Both the position numbers and the translations under genes were made by a program. Positions 47,719 through 57,921 of a stretch of DNA of 64,000 nucleotides are shown in pieces. Source of the DNA: Photobacterium ganghwense (lineage in GTDB: Bacteria > Pseudomonadota > Gammaproteobacteria > Enterobacterales > Vibrionaceae); NCBI RefSeq assembly GCF_003025595.1, contig NZ_PYMI01000001.1, positions 930,001 through 994,000 of the forward strand, read 5' to 3'. The first letter of the stretch is position 1. Each line of letters starts with the position of its first letter. Below the pieces are notes generated by a model. That model saw nothing but the letters and a program-made list of their open reading frames with translations, was not told where the DNA came from and did not search any database.

Positions 47719-47955
47719 ATGGAATGGCTGCTCAACCCTTGGGTAATCACGCTGATTATTGTCAGTGTTCTGGTCAGCAACATCGCGGCTCTGAAGTACA
47801 CGGCCAACATGAAGTTTGACTATAAGGACAAGGTCAAATACATGCAGGAAAAACACCAGCGTGAACAGGCCCAAAACAATGCGGAGCAAGACCCAAACGT
47901 TGCCGATCAAGCGACAGCACAAGAACAGCAAACAGAGCAACATAAAAACCCGTAA
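47719..47955 (+). CDS. DUF2897 family small membrane protein
   Basis: The 78-residue protein starts MEWLLNPWVITLIIVSVLVS, one membrane helix, followed by a charged and Gln-rich tail. This matches DUF2897, of unknown role. It starts immediately after the stop of the M15 gene, so it should be translationally coupled. Confidence 0.8.
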   Translation: MEWLLNPWVITLIIVSVLVSNIAALKYTANMKFDYKDKVKYMQEKHQREQAQNNAEQDPNVADQATAQEQQTEQHKNP

Positions 47956-47980
47956 ACTGACTTGCTCAAACCGCACCCAT

Positions 47981-48010
47981 AAAAAAAGCGAGAGTTAAAC
48001 TCTCGCTTTT
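47981..48010. terminator. Bidirectional terminator, DUF2897 and proA
   Basis: AAAAAAAGCGAGAG-TTAAA-CTCTCGCTTTT is a perfect stem with A-run and T-run, lying between convergent genes. Confidence 0.9.
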
Positions 48011-48152
48011 GTATTTCTGATAGCTCATCCCGCCACTGTTATCAGGTCGCCCGTTCAATCGGCCACAGCGATAACAGCGAGTAAGCGCGGTGTTTGAAGT
48101 CAATGCGCGCTTACGATGCAATTAACGTTATGGCTGACTTAAAAGATAATCA

Positions 48153-49409
48153 TTAAGCCCGAGCCAAGTAATCAGCGATCCCTACCCATTTGTAACTTGT
48201 TAGCTCTTCCAGCCCCATCGGGCCACGTGCATGCAGCTTCTGAGTCGAAACCGCCACCTCGGCTCCCAAGCCAAACTGCGCACCGTCAGTAAAACGGGTT
48301 GATGCATTCACGTATACCGCGGCTGAGCCTGCTGCATTAACAAATCGCTCGGCCGCAGCCAGATCATTGGTCATGATGGCGTCGGAATGGCTGGCATTAT
48401 GCTTACGCATGTGTGCAATCGCTTCATTCACGTCTTTCACGACTTTGATACCCAACGTAAAACTCAGCCATTCGGTGTCAAAGTCCCCTTCAACCGCTTT
48501 ACGCAGGTTGGCGGCTTTGCCTTCCAGCAGCTCATAAGACGCTTCATCGGCTACCAGCAAAACTTGCTTGGCATTCATTCGCTCAGCCAGACGCGGCAGA
48601 AACGCTTCGGCGATCTTCTCGCTAACCAGCAGGGTATCCAGTGCATTACAGGCCGACGGACGCTGCACTTTGGCATTTTCTACCACGGTCAGCGAGCGAG
48701 ACAGATCGGCACTGGCATCCACGTAAACGTGGCTGATCCCAAATCCACCAATAATGACCGGAATCGTACTGTTCTCTTTGCACATCTTGTGCAAGCCTGC
48801 GCCACCACGCGGGATGATCATGTCAACGTACTGATCCATCTTCAGCAATTGAGAAACCAGTTCACGATCCGGCTTCTCGATATACTGCACCGATGCCGAC
48901 GGCAGGCCGGCTTTTGCTAGCGCGACCTGAATAACTTTCACCAGTGCCATATTGGAGTGGAAGGTTTCCCGACCACCACGCAGAATACTGGCATTACCGG
49001 TTTTCAGGCACAAGGCGGCGATATCAATGGTCACGTTCGGGCGCGCTTCGTAAATCACCCCAACCACACCCAGCGGGACACGACGACGGCTCAGGCGCAT
49101 GCCATTTTCCAGTACCTTGCTGTCGAGCTCAGAGCCCACCGGATCATTTAGACTGATCACATTGCGGACATCGTTGGCAATGCCGCTCAGGCGCTCTTCA
49201 TTGAGCAACAGACGGTCAATCAGGGCATCCGTCATCCCTGATGCTTTCGCCGCTTCAATGTCCAGGGCATTGGCGGCCAGAATAGTGTCGCGATTGGCTT
49301 CCAGCTCATCGGCGATAATAGCCAGTGCTTGGTTCTTTTGCTTGGTTGCAGCGGTAGCCAGTTCAAAGGCCGCCTGCTGCGCAGCCTGGCCCATCAACTC
49401 AAGATTCAT
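48153..49409 (-). CDS. proA: Gamma-glutamyl phosphate reductase ProA
   Basis: ProA reduces glutamyl phosphate with NADPH in proline synthesis. It has 418 residues, with the catalytic Cys in [17 protein letters not shown] and a cofactor-binding motif in [19 protein letters not shown]. It starts 23 bases after proB, in the usual proBA order. Confidence 0.96.
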   Translation of the reverse strand: MNLELMGQAAQQAAFELATAATKQKNQALAIIADELEANRDTILAANALDIEAAKASGMTDALIDRLLLNEERLSGIANDVRNVISLNDPVGSELDSKVLENGMRLSRRRVPLGVVGVIYEARPNVTIDIAALCLKTGNASILRGGRETFHSNMALVKVIQVALAKAGLPSASVQYIEKPDRELVSQLLKMDQYVDMIIPRGGAGLHKMCKENSTIPVIIGGFGISHVYVDASADLSRSLTVVENAKVQRPSACNALDTLLVSEKIAEAFLPRLAERMNAKQVLLVADEASYELLEGKAANLRKAVEGDFDTEWLSFTLGIKVVKDVNEAIAHMRKHNASHSDAIMTNDLAAAERFVNAAGSAAVYVNASTRFTDGAQFGLGAEVAVSTQKLHARGPMGLEELTSYKWVGIADYLARA

Positions 49410-49432
49410 TGTGTTCCCTCAAATGCATTTCT

Positions 49433-50623
49433 TTAAATAACGACCAGATCATCACGATGAACGGCAACCGGACCGTATTCGTAGCCCAGCACCTGGTAGA
49501 TATCCTGGCTGTGCTTGCCGGCAATCTTAGACAAATCTTTGCTGGAGTAACGGCAGATACCCCGTGCCAACAATTCACCACGGGTGCTATAGATACGCGC
49601 CACTTCTCCCCGCTCGAAATCCCCGCGAACTTCGGTGATCCCTTTCGACAGCAAGCTGCTGCCCCGCTTTTGTACGGCAGCAACCGCACCGTCATCGATC
49701 ACGATATCGCCTGCTGGCGGAGGCCCGGCCAAAATCCAGCGCTTGCGGCTTTCCAGTGGGGATTCCAGCGGCAGGAAGCGAGTACCAACCGACTCACCAT
49801 TGGTCAGGGCAGAAATCACATCCGGGCGACTGCCTGCGGCAATGGTCACTTCAATGCCGGCACGACGTGCTACGTCAGCCGCTTGCAGCTTGGTTGCCAT
49901 GCCACCGGTACCCAGTCCGCCCACACTGCCACCGGCAATCTTGCGCAGGGTCTCGTCAATGGTATGGACTTCACGGATCAATTCCGCATCCGGGTTATTA
50001 CGCGGATCGGCCGTAAACAGCCCCGGCTGATCGGTCAACAATAGCAGCTTGTCAGCTCCGGTCAGAATGCCAACCAGCGCGGACAGGTTATCATTGTCAC
50101 CCACTTTGATTTCGGTGGTCGCCACCGCGTCGTTTTCATTAACGATCGGGATAATGCCGTTATCCAGCAGCGCAACAATCATGTCCCGCGCATTGAGGAA
50201 ACGCTCGCGATCATCCAGATCAGCACGGGTCAGCAGCATCTGCCCCACGTGTAGGCCGTAGATCCCAAACAGACTTTCCCATTCCTGAATCAGTCGGCTC
50301 TGCCCTACCGCAGCCAGCAACTGCTTACTGGCCATGGTTTTGGGCAATTCGGGGTAACCAAGGTGCTCACGTCCCGCGGCAATTGCGCCGGACGTAACGA
50401 TGATGACCTTGTGCCCCTGGCGGCGAAGTAAAGCACACTGCCTTACCAGCTCAACCATATGGGCACGATCCAATTTCAGGGTACCACCAGTCAGTACACT
50501 GGTTCCCAGTTTGACAACAATGGTCTGGGAAGCAACGGTCGTTTCTTGCTTCGTCTGCGCCTGAGCGGCACGCACGGCAACACGACTGGTTTGCTGTTCT
50601 TGAAGGAAATTTGTCTCTGCCAT
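49433..50623 (-). CDS. proB: Glutamate 5-kinase ProB
   Basis: ProB phosphorylates glutamate, the first step of proline synthesis, and is usually feedback-inhibited by proline. The core [20 protein letters not shown] begins at about residue 34, so the protein carries about 30 extra N-terminal residues rich in Gln, Thr and Ala compared with E. coli. No in-frame internal start with a better site is visible. The kinase domain and the C-terminal PUA domain (about residues 300-396) are complete. Confidence 0.94.
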   Translation of the reverse strand: MAETNFLQEQQTSRVAVRAAQAQTKQETTVASQTIVVKLGTSVLTGGTLKLDRAHMVELVRQCALLRRQGHKVIIVTSGAIAAGREHLGYPELPKTMASKQLLAAVGQSRLIQEWESLFGIYGLHVGQMLLTRADLDDRERFLNARDMIVALLDNGIIPIVNENDAVATTEIKVGDNDNLSALVGILTGADKLLLLTDQPGLFTADPRNNPDAELIREVHTIDETLRKIAGGSVGGLGTGGMATKLQAADVARRAGIEVTIAAGSRPDVISALTNGESVGTRFLPLESPLESRKRWILAGPPPAGDIVIDDGAVAAVQKRGSSLLSKGITEVRGDFERGEVARIYSTRGELLARGICRYSSKDLSKIAGKHSQDIYQVLGYEYGPVAVHRDDLVVI

Positions 50624-50685
50624 AGGGATCTAACAAAAATAATGAATAGACTGACGTTGTATCAATACGCTTAAAAAATCACAAG

Positions 50686-50712
50686 AAAAATGCGCCATTA
50701 AGGCGCATTTTT
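50686..50712 (-). terminator. Terminator between crl and proB
   Basis: AAAAATGCGCC-ATTAA-GGCGCATTTTT is a perfect stem with T-run. It ends crl on the minus strand just before proB. Confidence 0.88.
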
Positions 50713-50736
50713 CTTGGCAATAAACAACTTTTTAAC

Positions 50737-51141
50737 TCAGGCGGCGCTACCCAGTTCGGGTTCTTCCAGCGCTTTAGAGGCGGTTAATGAAAGTCCCAGT
50801 TCATCAACCAGCAAGCCCTTTAATTTCGGATAGAAATCATCCAGCGTCTGCTGCACAGCCTGAACGTGTTTCGCGGGCACGGTGTCCTTATCCCACTCCC
50901 CCTGATCGTTAAACCGACCAAACTGGTAGTGATACTCAAACCCGTTTTTCGTCGCTTCCATGATCAGCCACCAGCCCCAGAACTCACGTTCTTCCGGTGC
51001 TTTCTTGGCGCTGATACAGCTCGACAGGCAGTCAAAGAAAAAATGTCCCTCTGCAGAGAGATTCTGGCGAAGATAAGGCCCCAACGCCGTAAGCTTGGTC
51101 ATCAAACGGCCATGCGGGGGAAAAGTCACTTGCGTTGTCAT
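50737..51141 (-). CDS. crl: Sigma factor S-binding protein Crl
   Basis: Crl promotes assembly of sigma-S with RNA polymerase core. The 134 residues contain SAEGHFFFDCLSSCISAKKA and EREFWGWWLIMEATKNGFEY, the family hallmarks. Its position between frsA and proBA is conserved with E. coli. The upstream leader has three tandem hairpins. Confidence 0.93.
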   Translation of the reverse strand: MTTQVTFPPHGRLMTKLTALGPYLRQNLSAEGHFFFDCLSSCISAKKAPEEREFWGWWLIMEATKNGFEYHYQFGRFNDQGEWDKDTVPAKHVQAVQQTLDDFYPKLKGLLVDELGLSLTASKALEEPELGSAA

Positions 51142-51183
51142 CGTCGTTCTCCATCCTTAGCAATCAATCAGCGGTGTTATCCC

Positions 51184-51236
51184 CCAGCCTGTATGGCTGG
51201 CCTTGCTGGGCAAGGTAGCCGGCATTCCTTCCGGCT
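51184..51236 (-). promoter_or_regulatory. Three tandem hairpins in crl leader
   Basis: Three perfect six-base stems follow each other with one-base or no spacers: CCAGCC/GGCTGG (51184-51200), CCTTGC/GCAAGG (51201-51215) and AGCCGG/CCGGCT (51217-51236). They lie 43-95 bases before the crl ATG, between frsA and crl. No known riboswitch is recognised. Confidence 0.55.
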
Positions 51237-51326
51237 TTTGTACCCACCATTTAAGCCCTAATACGCTGAAATTGCAACATTCCGTTTACAAGATTCCGTT
51301 GGCAACATTGCGTTCAGCGACAATGA

Positions 51327-52586
51327 TCAGGCCAGTTTTTCTTTCAGCCAGTCAACCACTGTAGTCATGGCACGGTGGTAGCCGTCATGCAGAGGTTTGT
51401 CAGGCAGGGTAATGGCTTTACCGCCCCAGCTCGACATCGCAATCAGCTGGTTATCGATTTCAGTACATACCGGGTCACCTTTCAGGCCAATCCCCAGCAT
51501 CGGTATCTCAATTTTCCGGCGACCAACCAGCCCTTGCAGCTTCAGCGACCAGGCCGGGAGATGAGAGGTCAAACTCGCTTTGGAGACCCCGTTTTTCCCC
51601 ATCCGGGACGCCATCATATCCAGGTACATACGCGGCATTGAATCCAGACGTTTTGGATCAGCCAACGCGGTATGAATCATTCCCCCCAAGCTGATACAGG
51701 TCTTGAGTCGGGTCGGCTCAAGAAAACCGAGGCGAATGGCCGCATTACCACCGAAACGTAACCCCAGCATGGCAACCCGGGTGTGATCGACCCATGGCAC
51801 GTCTTTGACCTGTTGCAGTAACGCCTGGTGAAGACGACTGGTGTCTTCCGTCAGTGACCAGTGGCTACTGTGTCCGACAGAGGGCATGTCCAGCGTGATC
51901 ATGGCAAACCCGGCCGGGCCGAAATAGTCTTTGTACAACCGCCACAGATCCGACTGAAGCGTATCCAGCCCGCCACTAACAATAACGGTCGGCAGCAATT
52001 TATCGGTGCAAGGCAGATGGATAAAAGCCTGGAACGTCTTGTTGTCGTACTTCACATCTATGGTACGCATCTGATGTGGCAGCTTTTCCATGGCTTCGCG
52101 GTAAGTCTGATTCGACTGCAGCTCCGCCTGTGCGGCCAACTCATCCCCTTTAAGGTGCGGGTAAGCCCCCACACTGTAGTACATACTGGCAATCAGCAGT
52201 TCTTCCGCAGCCTTTTCCACCTCGCCGTTTTCGAGCATTTCCCGAGCTGCCTTCTGCCTTCTCGCCCCGACCTGACACCACTCATACACCCAGTTTCCGG
52301 GCTTATAGCCAATCACAGTATCCAGCAAATCGTCGCGGGTACGGGCTGCTTTCGAACTGGCAATACGGGCAAAGATGGCCTCCATCTCAATAGGGTCAAT
52401 CCCCTGCCAGATCCATTGCGGACGACGCATAACCCGATACCAGCCAGCTTCACTGTCGCCATCCAGGGCGCTGTGAATCGGCGTATCTTTAACATGGGCG
52501 AGCTTTACCAGGCTGGATGTTTCTTTCGACGTTTGGCGTGGAGCAAACAGCTTTTCAGATAGGTTGGTTTTGGACGGTTCAGACAC
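51327..52586 (-). CDS. frsA: Esterase FrsA
   Basis: FrsA is a cytoplasmic alpha/beta-hydrolase that binds EIIA-Glc and shifts cells toward fermentation. I set the start at GTG 52586 (MSEPSKTNLSEKLFAPRQ, 419 residues), since GGAG precedes it at good spacing; ATG at 52598 is an alternative. The hydrolase core includes PTVIVSGGLDTLQSDLW and VAMLGLRFGGNAAIRLGFLE. It lies upstream of crl on the same strand, and crr is also encoded in this window. Confidence 0.88.
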   Translation of the reverse strand: MSEPSKTNLSEKLFAPRQTSKETSSLVKLAHVKDTPIHSALDGDSEAGWYRVMRRPQWIWQGIDPIEMEAIFARIASSKAARTRDDLLDTVIGYKPGNWVYEWCQVGARRQKAAREMLENGEVEKAAEELLIASMYYSVGAYPHLKGDELAAQAELQSNQTYREAMEKLPHQMRTIDVKYDNKTFQAFIHLPCTDKLLPTVIVSGGLDTLQSDLWRLYKDYFGPAGFAMITLDMPSVGHSSHWSLTEDTSRLHQALLQQVKDVPWVDHTRVAMLGLRFGGNAAIRLGFLEPTRLKTCISLGGMIHTALADPKRLDSMPRMYLDMMASRMGKNGVSKASLTSHLPAWSLKLQGLVGRRKIEIPMLGIGLKGDPVCTEIDNQLIAMSSWGGKAITLPDKPLHDGYHRAMTTVVDWLKEKLA

Positions 52587-52816
52587 GTGGGACTCCATCT
52601 CTGTCGCGACGCGCTGCCACGGCAAAAAATGGCGGCGTCATGTAGTAGGTTCTTGTGAAGAGTATACCATCCATCAAATGCTTACTATATGCCAGCCCTA
52701 ACAAAACCGGCATCCGGACTGGACAAGTCACGGGGAATGCCGGTACGCGTTTCTCAAGCCAAACAAACGTCAGCTATGCTTGTACTTACCGAGCAGTATT
52801 TCGTACGGTGAACAAT

Positions 52817-53134
52817 ATGCGTAGTCCTGATATGCGTAGCCTTATTATGCTGATTAGCGTGGTTTTCTTTTCCGGACAAGCTCTGGCGTTTGGCAGCGGT
52901 GGCTCTATGGGGGGAAATCCCGGCGAAGCCTCAGGTGGGGTCAATGCCAAAACCGCCTTATGCCTTGATGTCTCGGGAGAGCGGATACCCGGCAGTTACC
53001 AGACCAAACTTGAGCGCCAGTGCGACATTACCGGTAATACCGCCGTTGATCTGATTAACTTCAACAATTTCTATCGCAATAAACCCCACAACGAGTCCTT
53101 ATCTGATATCCGGGCCAAAGCCCACCGCACTTGA
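52817..53134 (+). CDS. Small exported hypothetical protein
   Basis: The 105-residue product is not recognised. From the ATG at 52817 it has a signal peptide ending near GQALA and a glycine- and serine-rich mature N-terminus (FGSGGSMGGNPGEASGGVNA). Two cysteines follow (ALCLDV and RQCDIT). The frame is open further upstream but has no signal or ribosome-binding site there. The start could also be 52832. Divergent from frsA. Confidence 0.6.
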   Translation: MRSPDMRSLIMLISVVFFSGQALAFGSGGSMGGNPGEASGGVNAKTALCLDVSGERIPGSYQTKLERQCDITGNTAVDLINFNNFYRNKPHNESLSDIRAKAHRT

Positions 53135-53224
53135 TAGGACGATTCAAAGAATGCGACGACTGGCTTTTCACTACCAGTGCCAACCGGTCAAATCACCGTC
53201 AATCACAACAAGCAGGCAAAAAGA

Positions 53225-53246
53225 AAGGAGCCTTTCGGCTCCTTTC
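53225..53246 (-). terminator. Terminator of gpt
   Basis: AAAGGAGCC-TTTC-GGCTCCTTT, followed on the minus strand by CTTTTTG, lies 40 bases past the gpt stop. Confidence 0.88.
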
Positions 53247-53285
53247 CTGTGTGCTTTGCTTCGCGATAACAGATGCTGTCGACAA

Positions 53286-53744
53286 TTAGCGCTTGGCAAT
53301 CGGGTCAACAAATGTCACTGCCATATCCCAAGGCTGCTCAATCCAAGTATCCTGAGGAATGTCAACCACGTAGTCATCAACCAGGTGTTTACCCGCAGGC
53401 TTCGCACAAACGGTCACAAATTTTGCTTTCGGATACATCTGACGAATCACTTCCGCCGTACCGCCAGTGTCCACCAGATCGTCAACCACGATGAAACCTT
53501 CGCCGTCACCGTCTGCTTTTTTCAACACGTTCATATCGCGCTGGTGATCGTGGTCGTAGCTTGAGATACACACGGTATCTACGTAACGAATACCAAGTTC
53601 ACGAGCCAGAATGGCAGATGGCACCAGGCCACCACGGCTAACGGCAATGATACCTTTCCATTGATCCGCAGGCAGTAGTTTTTCTGCAAGCTGGCGGGTA
53701 TACATTTGCATGTTATCCCAAGTGATGACGAACTTATTACTCAT
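53286..53744 (-). CDS. gpt: Xanthine phosphoribosyltransferase
   Basis: Gpt salvages xanthine and guanine to nucleotides with PRPP. The 152-residue protein has the PRPP-binding motif [20 protein letters not shown] and starts [20 protein letters not shown]. Complete. The purine permease upstream (53 bases away, same strand) fits a purine salvage unit. Confidence 0.95.
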   Translation of the reverse strand: MSNKFVITWDNMQMYTRQLAEKLLPADQWKGIIAVSRGGLVPSAILARELGIRYVDTVCISSYDHDHQRDMNVLKKADGDGEGFIVVDDLVDTGGTAEVIRQMYPKAKFVTVCAKPAGKHLVDDYVVDIPQDTWIEQPWDMAVTFVDPIAKR

Positions 53745-53797
53745 ATCCGATGAACCTCTGAGTCAGCGGCAGCGCCGCTGGATGGATTTATAAACTT

Positions 53798-55087
53798 TTA
53801 TAGGAAAATAATTTTAGCAAGAAACAGGGCAGCAATTACCCAGACGCTGATATTGATATCCCGCCCTTTACCACTCATCACTTTGACAGCAGCATAGGTA
53901 ATAAAACCAAGACCAATTCCCTCTGCTATGGAATATGTTAACGGCATCAGTAGGCAAACCACAACTACTGGTGCTGCTTCTGTTAAGTCGCGCCAGTCAA
54001 TACTCACCAAACCGGACATCATCAGGATGGCAACATAAAACAGCGCGCCTGCTGTGGCGTAGGCTGGCACCATACCGGCCAGCGGAGCAAAAAACAGCGA
54101 CAGCAAGAACAGGACACCGACGGTAACGGCTGTCAGACCGGTGCGGCCACCAACAGCAACGCCCGAGACACTCTCAACGAAAGAGGTCGTGTTTGACGTC
54201 CCCAGAACCGCGCCCACAGATGTTGCCGTACTGTCAGCCAGCAGCGCACGGTTCAGGCGTGGTAGTTTGCCGTCTTTGTCCATCAGGTTCGCTTTTGTCG
54301 CCACACCCACCAGGGTGCCGGCTGTGTCGAACAGGTCAACAAACAGGAAAGCAAACACAACAGAAATCAGTCCAACTTCCATCGCGCCGGAAAAATCCAG
54401 TTGCATAAAGGTTGGTGCAATGCTTGGTGGCATAGAAACAACACCGTTATATGCCACTTCACCGAACACAATACCCATTCCGGTTACAACCAGAATAGCA
54501 ATCAGTACCGCCGCTTTGTAGCCACGGTGTACCAGCGCAATGGTCAGGAAAAAGCCCAGCGACGCCATCGCGGCAGGGAAGCTGGTCAAGTCACCAATGT
54601 GTACCAGCGTGGCAGGGTTATCAACCACAATGCCCGAGCTTTGCAGAGCGATGAAAGCCAGGAACAGACCGATACCGGCAGAGATCCCCGTACGCAGTGC
54701 ATGAGGAATCGCATTGATGATCCACTCACGAACCTTCAGCACACTCAGCGCAATGAAGCACAGGCCGGAAAGGAAGACCGCAGCCAGAGCGACCTGCCAG
54801 GTATGCCCCATGCCCAGAACAACACTGTAGGTAAAAAATGCATTGAGGCCCATACCCGGAGCCTGAGCGACCGGATAGTTCGCGACAAAGCCCATGATAA
54901 AACAGCCCACCATGGCAGCCAGACAGGTCGCAACAAAAACCGCGCCCTGATCCATCCCTGTCGCCGACAGCATAGTCGGGTTGACGAAGATGATGTAGGC
55001 CATGGTCAAAAAGGTGGTAAGGCCCGCCAGAACTTCAGTCCGAACATCGGTACCGTGTTCTTTCAGTTTGAAGAGTTTCTCAAGCAT
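53798..55087 (-). CDS. Guanine/hypoxanthine (AzgA-type) permease
   Basis: This is a multi-pass purine permease of the NCS2/AzgA group. I chose ATG 55087 (MLEKLFKLKEHGTDVRTEVL, 429 residues); the frame extends ten codons upstream. Family motifs are GLTTFLTMAYIIFVNPTMLS, APGMGLNAFFTY and GTSNTTSFVESVSGVAVGGR. The exact purine is not predictable by eye. A PurR-type operator lies upstream, which fits repression by hypoxanthine or guanine. Confidence 0.88.
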   Translation of the reverse strand: MLEKLFKLKEHGTDVRTEVLAGLTTFLTMAYIIFVNPTMLSATGMDQGAVFVATCLAAMVGCFIMGFVANYPVAQAPGMGLNAFFTYSVVLGMGHTWQVALAAVFLSGLCFIALSVLKVREWIINAIPHALRTGISAGIGLFLAFIALQSSGIVVDNPATLVHIGDLTSFPAAMASLGFFLTIALVHRGYKAAVLIAILVVTGMGIVFGEVAYNGVVSMPPSIAPTFMQLDFSGAMEVGLISVVFAFLFVDLFDTAGTLVGVATKANLMDKDGKLPRLNRALLADSTATSVGAVLGTSNTTSFVESVSGVAVGGRTGLTAVTVGVLFLLSLFFAPLAGMVPAYATAGALFYVAILMMSGLVSIDWRDLTEAAPVVVVCLLMPLTYSIAEGIGLGFITYAAVKVMSGKGRDINISVWVIAALFLAKIIFL

Positions 55088-55174
55088 TGCTCTCAATTCC
55101 TTGGAGATATTACGCAAGTGTTGTTGTGTCTGTCTCGGCCTGAGCCAACATCAAAGTTAACGTCTGCCCGAACG

Positions 55175-55206
55175 AAAAATAGAAAACGTTTGCGTTTTCT
55201 ATTTTT
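55175..55206. promoter_or_regulatory. PurR operator within a 32-bp perfect inverted repeat
   Basis: AAAAATAGAAAACG and CGTTTTCTATTTTT are perfect 14-base arms around TTTG. On the minus strand the centre contains ACGCAAACGTTTTC, matching the PurR box. It lies 88 bases before the permease start. It is also a perfect hairpin, so the same DNA could fold as RNA. Confidence 0.7.
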
Positions 55207-55517
55207 GGGTGGCGATTATATGCCTCTAGCTCATCAATTTCCAGAAAATAACGTATTTATCACTAATCCACGCCGACAAATGGATAAAAATCCATCCCAC
55301 CTTCTGAACCGCCAACACAAACCACTTATAAAACAACAAACTAAAATACAAATACGTTGAGTGTATTTTATTCAGGTGGGATTTTTCCGGGAAACGCAAT
55401 CGATAATCTGTGCAGATTGAGCCACATATTTAGCCCTTACATCGAGATGTAATCGAATACATCACAGGCTGGCAAAATTCCGGCAACATTTAGGAGAGGG
55501 ATTCAGGAAAAACACGC
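55207..55517. other. Permease promoter region, no gene seen
   Basis: The stretch holds the likely far promoter region of the permease and an AAAATAC/GTATTTT hairpin near 55345-55371. No gene is supported. Confidence 0.4.
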
Positions 55518-55549
55518 AAAAAAAAACGCCACTCCAAAAAGAAGTGGCG
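55518..55549 (-). terminator. Terminator of the 29-residue gene
   Basis: On the minus strand CGCCACT-TCTTTTTGG-AGTGGCG with TTTTTTTTT gives a strong hairpin, 120 bases past the small ORF stop. Confidence 0.88.
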
Positions 55550-55668
55550 CTAAGAATGTAACTATAAACCGAAGAGCGGTTTTAAGAGATTCTCAAATTA
55601 AGGGGGTGAACAATACAGTTCGATACTTCGCACTCTGTCACTCAGAACAGAGAGCCAAGAGTCAGAAA

Positions 55669-55758
55669 TTAGTAGCCGAATGAGCTTGGGTACTGGAAGT
55701 TAGCAGTATAAACAGAGCGCATGTTCCAATATTTTGTAACAGATTCAAAAACTTTCAT
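55669..55758 (-). CDS. Probable 29-residue small protein
   Basis: The frame encodes MKVFESVTKYWNMRSVYTAN followed by FQYPSSFGY. AAGGTGA precedes the ATG by seven bases. The region downstream has two further hairpins and then a strong terminator, so a dedicated transcript of about 250 bases is likely. Aromatic-rich and without a membrane helix. I do not recognise the family. It is too short for usual gene finders. The direction is toward the purine permease, but a terminator separates them. Confidence 0.6.
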   Translation of the reverse strand: MKVFESVTKYWNMRSVYTANFQYPSSFGY

Positions 55759-56145
55759 TATTATCACCTTTAACTATTAAGCAAATACACACATAAACAA
55801 TCGTGTTCGGCCTGCTTGGCTTCACTTAATCTCGGTTCCCTGGAGGCGATTGATCGGGCTCATCCTCGAGCAACTTGTTATGTCGTTTATCTTCTCTCTG
55901 AAGATGAGGCTAATATACCCAAATCGTAATAAACTTTCAAGCAATTTCTTTAACTTCGTCACATTTTTCATTACCAATAGGGACTATCACGCTTGTATTG
56001 TAATTTTATTACAAAAAGGAATATTCCTTCTTTAACGCCCTTGAGACCAAAGTGTAACCGAGCCCTCTTGATCCTCTGACAACATGCAACATATGCTTAA
56101 CACTGGTGATTATGCAATAACTATAATAAGGACAGAGGCAAAACC
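55759..56145. other. Intergenic region before the chemoreceptor gene
   Basis: No supported gene is seen. It should hold the promoter of the small gene (minus) and the chemoreceptor (plus). I could not find a sigma-28 site of the quality seen before flgM. Confidence 0.4.
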
Positions 56146-57789
56146 ATGGCACGATTCCAACAACTCAGAGCACTCTCCATTAGCAAGCGTCTATACCTCA
56201 TGGGTATCACAATTACCTTCCTGACTCTTGCCCCACTCATTCTCTTTGTATCCAGCTATCAGTCTGATTTTATGAGTCAGAAACGTCTTCAGACCCGGCA
56301 TCTAGTCGAAACGGCATACAGCGTAGTGGAACATTTCTATCAGCAGGAACAACAGGGAGCACTTTCCCGTCCGGCCGCTCAGCAGCAGGCTAAAGCCGCC
56401 ATCGCCGCTTTGCGGTATGAAAAAAATGACTATTTCTGGCTCAATGACATGACGCCAGCCATGATCATGCACCCGTTCAAACCGTCCCTGGATGGGAAAA
56501 GCCTGACCGATTTCCATGATCCGAACGGTACTCCCCTCTTTGTCAACATGGTCAATGTCGTTCGCCAACAGGGACAGGGATTTGTCGATTACTATTGGGA
56601 GAAACCCGGCTATGATGTCCCGGTTGCCAAAATCTCCTATGTCAAAGGTTTCACTCCCTGGGGTTGGATCGTGGGCTCCGGTATTTATGTGGATGATGTA
56701 CAGGCCCTGTTCTTCGCTAAACTGAAACAGCTCGGCGGGATGCTGGCCGGCTCACTCTGTCTGATGTTTGCCATTGCCTGGTATATCGGACGTTCTATCA
56801 CAGCTCCCTGTGAGGAAACCGTGGCCGCGATGGAAGATATCGCCGGTGGTGACGGCGATCTGACACAACGCCTGCCAAGTCTGGGGAATGATGAGCTGGC
56901 CCAGCTTGCTCGCGCCTACAATACATTTGCTGAACGATTATCGGGCATGCTGCGAGACATGGCTCCGGTCAGTACCCAGATCACCGCGGCCGCCACCCAG
57001 CTCAACAGTGTTGCCTCACAAACTGCGACGAGTGCTGCCTCATCGCACCGTGGTATTGACAGCGTCGCTGCCGCGATGAATGAACTGCACACCAGTAATC
57101 AGGATGTGGCACAAGCGGCCCTGCAGGCGGCTGATGCCGCGACAGAAGCCCACCAGCAAAGCGAAGACAGTATCGCAGTGGTCTCGACCGCATCGGATGA
57201 GATGCGAGCCCTGCTGACATTGCTGGACGAGGCCAACAGCAGCGCCCAGGCGCTGGCCCAGGATTCCGAAACCATCGGGTCGGTGCTGGATGTCATTCGC
57301 GGCATTGCAGAGCAAACCAATCTGCTGGCACTGAATGCGGCCATTGAAGCCGCCCGGGCCGGTGAACAAGGTCGTGGTTTTGCCGTGGTAGCCGATGAAG
57401 TACGCACCCTCGCCACCCGAACGCAAACCAGTACCAATGAGATAGAAACCATTATCGGTAGCTTGCAGACCAAAGCACACAGCGTCAGCACGGCCCTGCT
57501 GGAAACGCGGGAGCAGTCGGCCAGTACAGCAGGTCATGCCGAGCAAGTGGCAGATGCCCTGACTGTCGTGGGCAGCCATATCACCCGTATTCGCGAGCTG
57601 AACCAGCATATCGCCGAAGCCAGTGGACAGCAGACGCTGGCAGCCGAAGAAATCAATATCAACCTCAGTCACCTGACAGAGCACAGCCACCAGACTGTTG
57701 AACAAGGCGACCAGATTGCTGCTAGCAGTGAACAATTACTTGCCAGCGGTCACAGTCTTGAAAGGCACATTCGCCATTTCAAGATTTAG
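56146..57789 (+). CDS. Methyl-accepting chemotaxis protein with Cache sensor
   Basis: A membrane chemoreceptor of 547 residues. A first membrane helix (about residues 14-37) is followed by a single Cache-type periplasmic domain with [20 protein letters not shown] and [17 protein letters not shown] second helix (about 196-214), HAMP, and a signalling domain with the hairpin tip [20 protein letters not shown] complete it. No C-terminal CheR-binding pentapeptide is present. The ligand is unknown. AGGACAGAGG precedes the ATG. Confidence 0.94.
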   Translation: MARFQQLRALSISKRLYLMGITITFLTLAPLILFVSSYQSDFMSQKRLQTRHLVETAYSVVEHFYQQEQQGALSRPAAQQQAKAAIAALRYEKNDYFWLNDMTPAMIMHPFKPSLDGKSLTDFHDPNGTPLFVNMVNVVRQQGQGFVDYYWEKPGYDVPVAKISYVKGFTPWGWIVGSGIYVDDVQALFFAKLKQLGGMLAGSLCLMFAIAWYIGRSITAPCEETVAAMEDIAGGDGDLTQRLPSLGNDELAQLARAYNTFAERLSGMLRDMAPVSTQITAAATQLNSVASQTATSAASSHRGIDSVAAAMNELHTSNQDVAQAALQAADAATEAHQQSEDSIAVVSTASDEMRALLTLLDEANSSAQALAQDSETIGSVLDVIRGIAEQTNLLALNAAIEAARAGEQGRGFAVVADEVRTLATRTQTSTNEIETIIGSLQTKAHSVSTALLETREQSASTAGHAEQVADALTVVGSHITRIRELNQHIAEASGQQTLAAEEININLSHLTEHSHQTVEQGDQIAASSEQLLASGHSLERHIRHFKI

Positions 57790-57921
57790 CTGTAACCGGA
57801 TCAGGCGCAGTGGTATCCTTGAGGTCAATTGCGATGGTGAATTATGCTAATAACTTAGGTGTATATAGCAGATTTCATCTACTTAATCGCACTAAACTGA
57901 AAGTTTATAAAGGAGACTGCT

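Noticed and set aside
55088..55400. Purine riboswitch upstream of the permease
   Set aside because: No three-stem purine aptamer is visible; a PurR operator explains purine control better.
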